Shown here one piece after another: positions 60,401 to 64,000 of a stretch of 64,000 nucleotides of DNA. Source of the stretch: Lantana camara (lineage: Eukaryota; Streptophyta; Magnoliopsida; Lamiales; Verbenaceae); assembly GCA_037501455.1 (NCBI GenBank), contig CM074863.1, positions 56,897,501-56,961,500 of the forward strand, read 5' to 3'. The translations under genes were made by a program, and so were the position numbers. The notes beneath the pieces are model-generated. The model was not told the origin of the DNA and did no database searches. It saw only the letters and a program-made list of their open reading frames with translations. Each line of letters opens with the position of its first letter. Position 1 is the first letter of the stretch.

Positions 60401-60593
60401 CATGCAAATTTAATTTAATAATTTCTTTGTTATGTGCTTTGTTTTCTTATCAAGTTAAACTACGTGAAGTAATTGATGATTAACGTGGATGATATCTATT
60501 ACTTGCTTTGGGGTGGCTTGTGTGATTCTGAATTTGGTTTTGCGTGTGTTGCTTGGGAGTATTGGAGACTTCCTTGATTTATTTATTTTTGTT
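57471..60593 (+). other. Non-coding interior of element F
   Basis: About 3.1 kb with no open frame of note. The post-PBS block is at 57511-57532 and an acceptor-like TTACAG|GATATG at about 57707-57715, where A and C start gag. From about 57770 to 60300 the plus strand is markedly purine-rich. 58830-59010 and 60360-60400 are related to the interior of element G. No RT, integrase or Gag motif was recognised on either strand. Confidence 0.65.
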
Positions 60594-60754
60594 TGAGAGA
60601 CGGGGTGCTCTCGTTGTTTCTAAGAGACGGGGATTCTCTTATTTTTGTTTGAGAGACGGGGTACTCTCTTTGCTTGCGAGAGATGGGGTTCTCTCATTAT
60701 TGCTCGAGAGACGGGGCTCTCTCCTTGTTGCTTGCGAGAGACGGGGAATCTCTC
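60594..60754 (+). repeat. Tandem hairpin array of element F
   Basis: Six GAGAGACGGGG-N-TCTCTC units at about 25-30 nt spacing. One unit reads AAGAGA...TCTCTT with both arms changed. Same motif as 13721-14153 and the same place, just upstream of the pre-PPT hairpin. Confidence 0.83.
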
Positions 60755-60777
60755 ATTGGTCGTTTTAAGCGTGTAGT

Positions 60778-60813
60778 GAATCCAAGGACGGATTCTTTTT
60801 AAGGGGGAGAGAT
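60778..60813 (+). other. Pre-PPT hairpin and polypurine tract of F
   Basis: GAATCCA-AGGA-CGGATTC (60778-60795; one mismatched pair next to the loop), then TTTTTAAGGGGGAGAGATTG. Confidence 0.8.
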
Positions 60814-62817
60814 TGTAACGCCCCGGTTTTTTTTTCATTTATAGTAATATGTCATATTTGTTTCTAAATTGCGTAATTAAATTATTTAATTATGGGATTA
60901 ATTGTTTTTACGTGTTTCCTATTTAATTTTATTATAAATTGTTATTATTTTATTTTATTATATTTTATTTTAACTTATTATTATTTTAAAATATTTCGTA
61001 TTATAAAAATATATATATATATTTTTTAATTATTGCTAATTTAATGATTAATGTTAATTAAGTGGGTTATGTTAATTAATCATGTTTAACCATATTAATT
61101 AATTATTCAAATATATACGTTGACTTTATTTTATTTTATTTAATATTAGAATTAATTCTTTCGATTTAAATTTTATTGCATGAATTTTAAGGTATATGTG
61201 CATGAATTGTATGAAATGTGCATGGTTGGGTATTTTGTGCATCGTTCTTATATGAAATGATATCGAAATGCCGTGAAATTGTAGTATATCATAAATATAT
61301 GTGTTATGAACATGCCTATATGCTCGGTTTATGTTTTCGAATTCATTTGTTATGTTAACGAATTTAATTTGATTAGTGGAACCAAATCGGGGGCTTACGA
61401 GCACTTAGCGTACCCTTGGTTCCGTAATTAATATCTTGAGCTCGGGAACTCGGATTCGAGTTCCGTCAACTCCGCTGAACTCGTAACGGAAATTCGGGTT
61501 TAGTAAACTAAGCCATATATTTTTCCAAAGTCATTTGAATCTCCGAAATCCAACCGAAAAACGAAACGGCATCAAATGGACCACCTTTCACTATATTGAC
61601 CATAACTTGATCAAAACTTAACCAAATTAACTATGGTTGGTGGCCTTTTAACCCTAGTTCAACCCTCTATCAGCCCTTAGCTGCCCATCTCGATCTAACC
61701 CTGACTCAAACCAGAAAACTTATCCAAAGCTTCTGCAGTCCAATTTTTCCCGCAACTGTGCAATTTTTGGGATTTTAGAGCTCAAATCTCAATCATCTTT
61801 CATCCAATCAACAAGGTGAGTTAAGATTATGTTATACATGCATATTTGGTTATTTTCGTCCTTTCATCCCTGATTTTGATTCAGATTTCAAGGGGTTTTG
61901 GAGCATGTGTTGGAACAGTTAGGTTTTTGAGAAATTGAATGAATTTTGAACTGAATTTCTCCCTCCTTCACGTACCATTCTGCTGATAGCTTTTGGGAGT
62001 TTCTTTGATGTTATATGCTGTCTCTTTTACCTCATATGCTGCCGGAGGATTGGTTGATTGATCATGTTTGGGGTTGGCTCTGTTCTTTTCCAGTTTGCTC
62101 TGTTTTTTTTTTCCTCGCAAAACTGCTGCCTTTTCTTGTGTTTTGCTGCATGCTTTGAGGTTAATTCCAGGTGTGATTGTTGTGCATTTGAAACCTCTTC
62201 TTACCCTTAGTTGTTGGCTTGTATTGTTTGCAAATTATGTGTACGTTTGACCTGCTCCTTTCCTTGCTTTCTCCTCCCCTATTTCGCCATCGTGCTGCGC
62301 CGCTTCTGTAACTGTTGCTGGCGAGACACGGGGGTGTCGTTTTGTTCGTTCCAGCGAGGAACGGGGGTGCGAATGGGGCTGGAATTTTTGTACCGAGACA
62401 CGGGGGTGTCTCGGTTTGTGCTTGGGTGGTGACACGGGGGTGTCACCTTGTTCTTTCCAACTCTTGCCTGCGTTTTCTTTTCCTTGGTTGCCTGCAGGTA
62501 TATGTTGATGCTGCTGTTCTTCCATGGTTACAGTTGTGTGTATATATATATATATGCAGAGTTACTGTGTGTGTGCATGAGAATGGTTGCATGCAAATAT
62601 ATGTGTTACTGTATATATATATAATTATGCTTGTGTGTGTGCATGGCTTTGTGTGTGTAATTGCATGCATGTATATATATTATATATAATTGTGTGTGTA
62701 CGTTGCATGCATGGCTTTTATAATATTGCATGCATGTACTATATATATATATATATGCATGTGTGCGTGTGAGTATATATATATACATATATTATATATA
62801 TTTAAATGTTATTTGAT

Positions 62818-62859
<42 letters not shown>

Positions 62860-64000
62860 TTTAAATATTATTTGATTTAATTCAATTGTTGAATCTAATT
62901 GATTTCTATTTCACGTATTTAAATTGCCGATTATTGATTGAACGTTTTATTTATTCTATTTCTAATTGTGAATATGAATATTATGTGTTATGGATATTAA
63001 ATGAATTCTTAGATTAATTGATATGAAATATGAAGTTATGAATTTATGAATTGAATGAAATGAATGAACGAATGGTTTGATTATATATTTTAAATTCCTT
63101 AATAGTGCACATGAACATTTTCATGATATAATATGATCATTTATGCATTCATGTCATATTCACTCCATTGCCGAGCGTCATATGTGGTCATTGAGTCTCA
63201 TGCCTTTTCTTTTGCACAGATTCGGGTTTGGTCGGAGACGAGGGCGAGCATTGAGACGCTTGTGCCCTTCTTGTGCTTTGAAAAGGTGGGTTTTTCTTCT
63301 AATAGCTAAAACGACCTGGTATATCCCTTATGTGCAAGGTTTTAAGCCAAAATAGTATATTTATATATATCGAGTCAATTTGGGTAAATGATTTCAAACG
63401 TATGCCCTTTTTATTTATGAAACCCTACCTTATGTTTTGACGAGACATGATTATGATTACACGGGCCTAGGGACTTAGTGTATATGGCTATCCGGGGAGG
63501 CAAGGGCCGACGGGGATCCCATATACTAGTTCCGACCATTACGGCGAAACGGACATCGTCAAGGAGTTTTTTGACGAGGAAACGCTAACCGGGCTTTGAG
63601 GACTCATGAACCTCATAGCCGCATTGATATGATTAGGTGGTCGGGCCTTGCAAACCCGTCCACCACCCGGAGGAAGAAAGTGAATATGAATGATTATGAT
63701 CATGATATGTATGAGCACAAAAGATACGTATGATAATGAATGAATAATTGATTATGATTACACGAGGAGTAGGTTGGAGATTGTGCACGCCCACTCGCCG
63801 GGCCATAAACCCTTATGAATAATTATGAATGAATATGAACGTCGTAATCCCGTTGATGTTTTCTTTGTTTTAACCACTTGGGAAATTCTTATCAAACTTC
63901 ACACGGGATTAGGGCTTGCATGTATGTGCTTAATTTCTGTAATATTATATCTTATGCCCCGTTTTATACCCGCCAGTCTCGTATAGACTGAACCCGGTTT
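60814..64000 (+). repeat. 3' LTR F2, truncated by the window end
   Basis: Closely matches F1 from its first base to about 57020. U3 palindrome 61445-61464; CAAG|GTGAGT at 61815|61816; hairpin cluster 62325-62447; stem-loop 63636-63664. Differences from F1 are scattered substitutions and microsatellite length. Confidence 0.92.

Larger units (their letters stand above)
53835..64000 (+). mobile_element. Element F, non-coding gypsy derivative (LARD-like)
   Basis: LTR F1 (53835-57450), primer-binding site, 3.3 kb interior without any gag or pol frame, hairpin array, pre-PPT hairpin, polypurine tract, LTR F2 (60814 to beyond the window). Inserted in LTR H; the left flank is TGGGA (53830-53834) and the right flank is outside. 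The LTRs resemble the E/C family, so it could be moved by C-type proteins. Confidence 0.87.

Overview
This window is plant nuclear DNA made almost entirely of nested long-terminal-repeat (LTR) retrotransposons. I found no host protein-coding gene, tRNA, rRNA or CRISPR array. A flowering plant with repeat-rich chromosomes is indicated by three things: Ty3/gypsy chromovirus polyproteins with a C-terminal chromodomain (Tekay/Del-like), Ty1/copia elements, and primer-binding sites matching plant initiator-Met tRNA (TGGTATCAGAGC). The species cannot be told from the sequence.

Layout, left to right. (1) 1-8116: gypsy element A, with an intact 1487-residue gag-pol and 3' LTR; only the end of its 5' LTR is in view. 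It sits in the internal region of a minus-strand copia (copia-1; leader remnant 8117-8529, LTR 8545-10701), which itself sits in the integrase region of gypsy element B. (2) 10702-17467: B pol 3' end, a shortened LTR, a degenerate internal piece with an array of small hairpins, and a full LTR (D). (3) 17468-17982: unassigned. (4) 17983-51941: minus-strand copia-2. Its 3' LTR is split by a gypsy solo LTR (TSD CAGAT), and its reverse transcriptase is split by a 26-kb gypsy composite (24532-50599, TSD TTTTG). That composite has three LTRs in tandem (E, C1, C2) and one gag-pol copy with two stops. LTR E is broken by plus-strand copia-3, whose 5' LTR is broken by element G, a minus-strand gag-only gypsy. 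(5) 51942-53834: minus-strand gypsy LTR (H) in the copia-2 integrase. (6) 53835-64000: element F, a non-coding gypsy derivative inserted in H; its 3' LTR runs off the window.

The most interesting signal is inside the long gypsy LTRs (about 2.9-3.7 kb). Although the subfamilies have diverged, they share an ordered series of small blocks: a U3 palindrome; a consensus 5' splice site about 90-155 nt downstream of a TATA-like box where one is visible; a family-specific cluster of short palindromic hairpins; an exon-like block between CAG and AAG|GTGRG; a 29-nt stem-loop whose paired bases change together between subfamilies; an ACTCGCCGAGT palindrome; and a second CAG| block carrying CTAGGCGG. At the 3' end of the internal region, another covarying hairpin overlaps or abuts the gag-pol stop just before the polypurine tract. 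Together these suggest a structured, possibly spliced multi-exon leader RNA shared by autonomous and non-autonomous members. The covariation is read directly from the sequence; splicing and function are inference.
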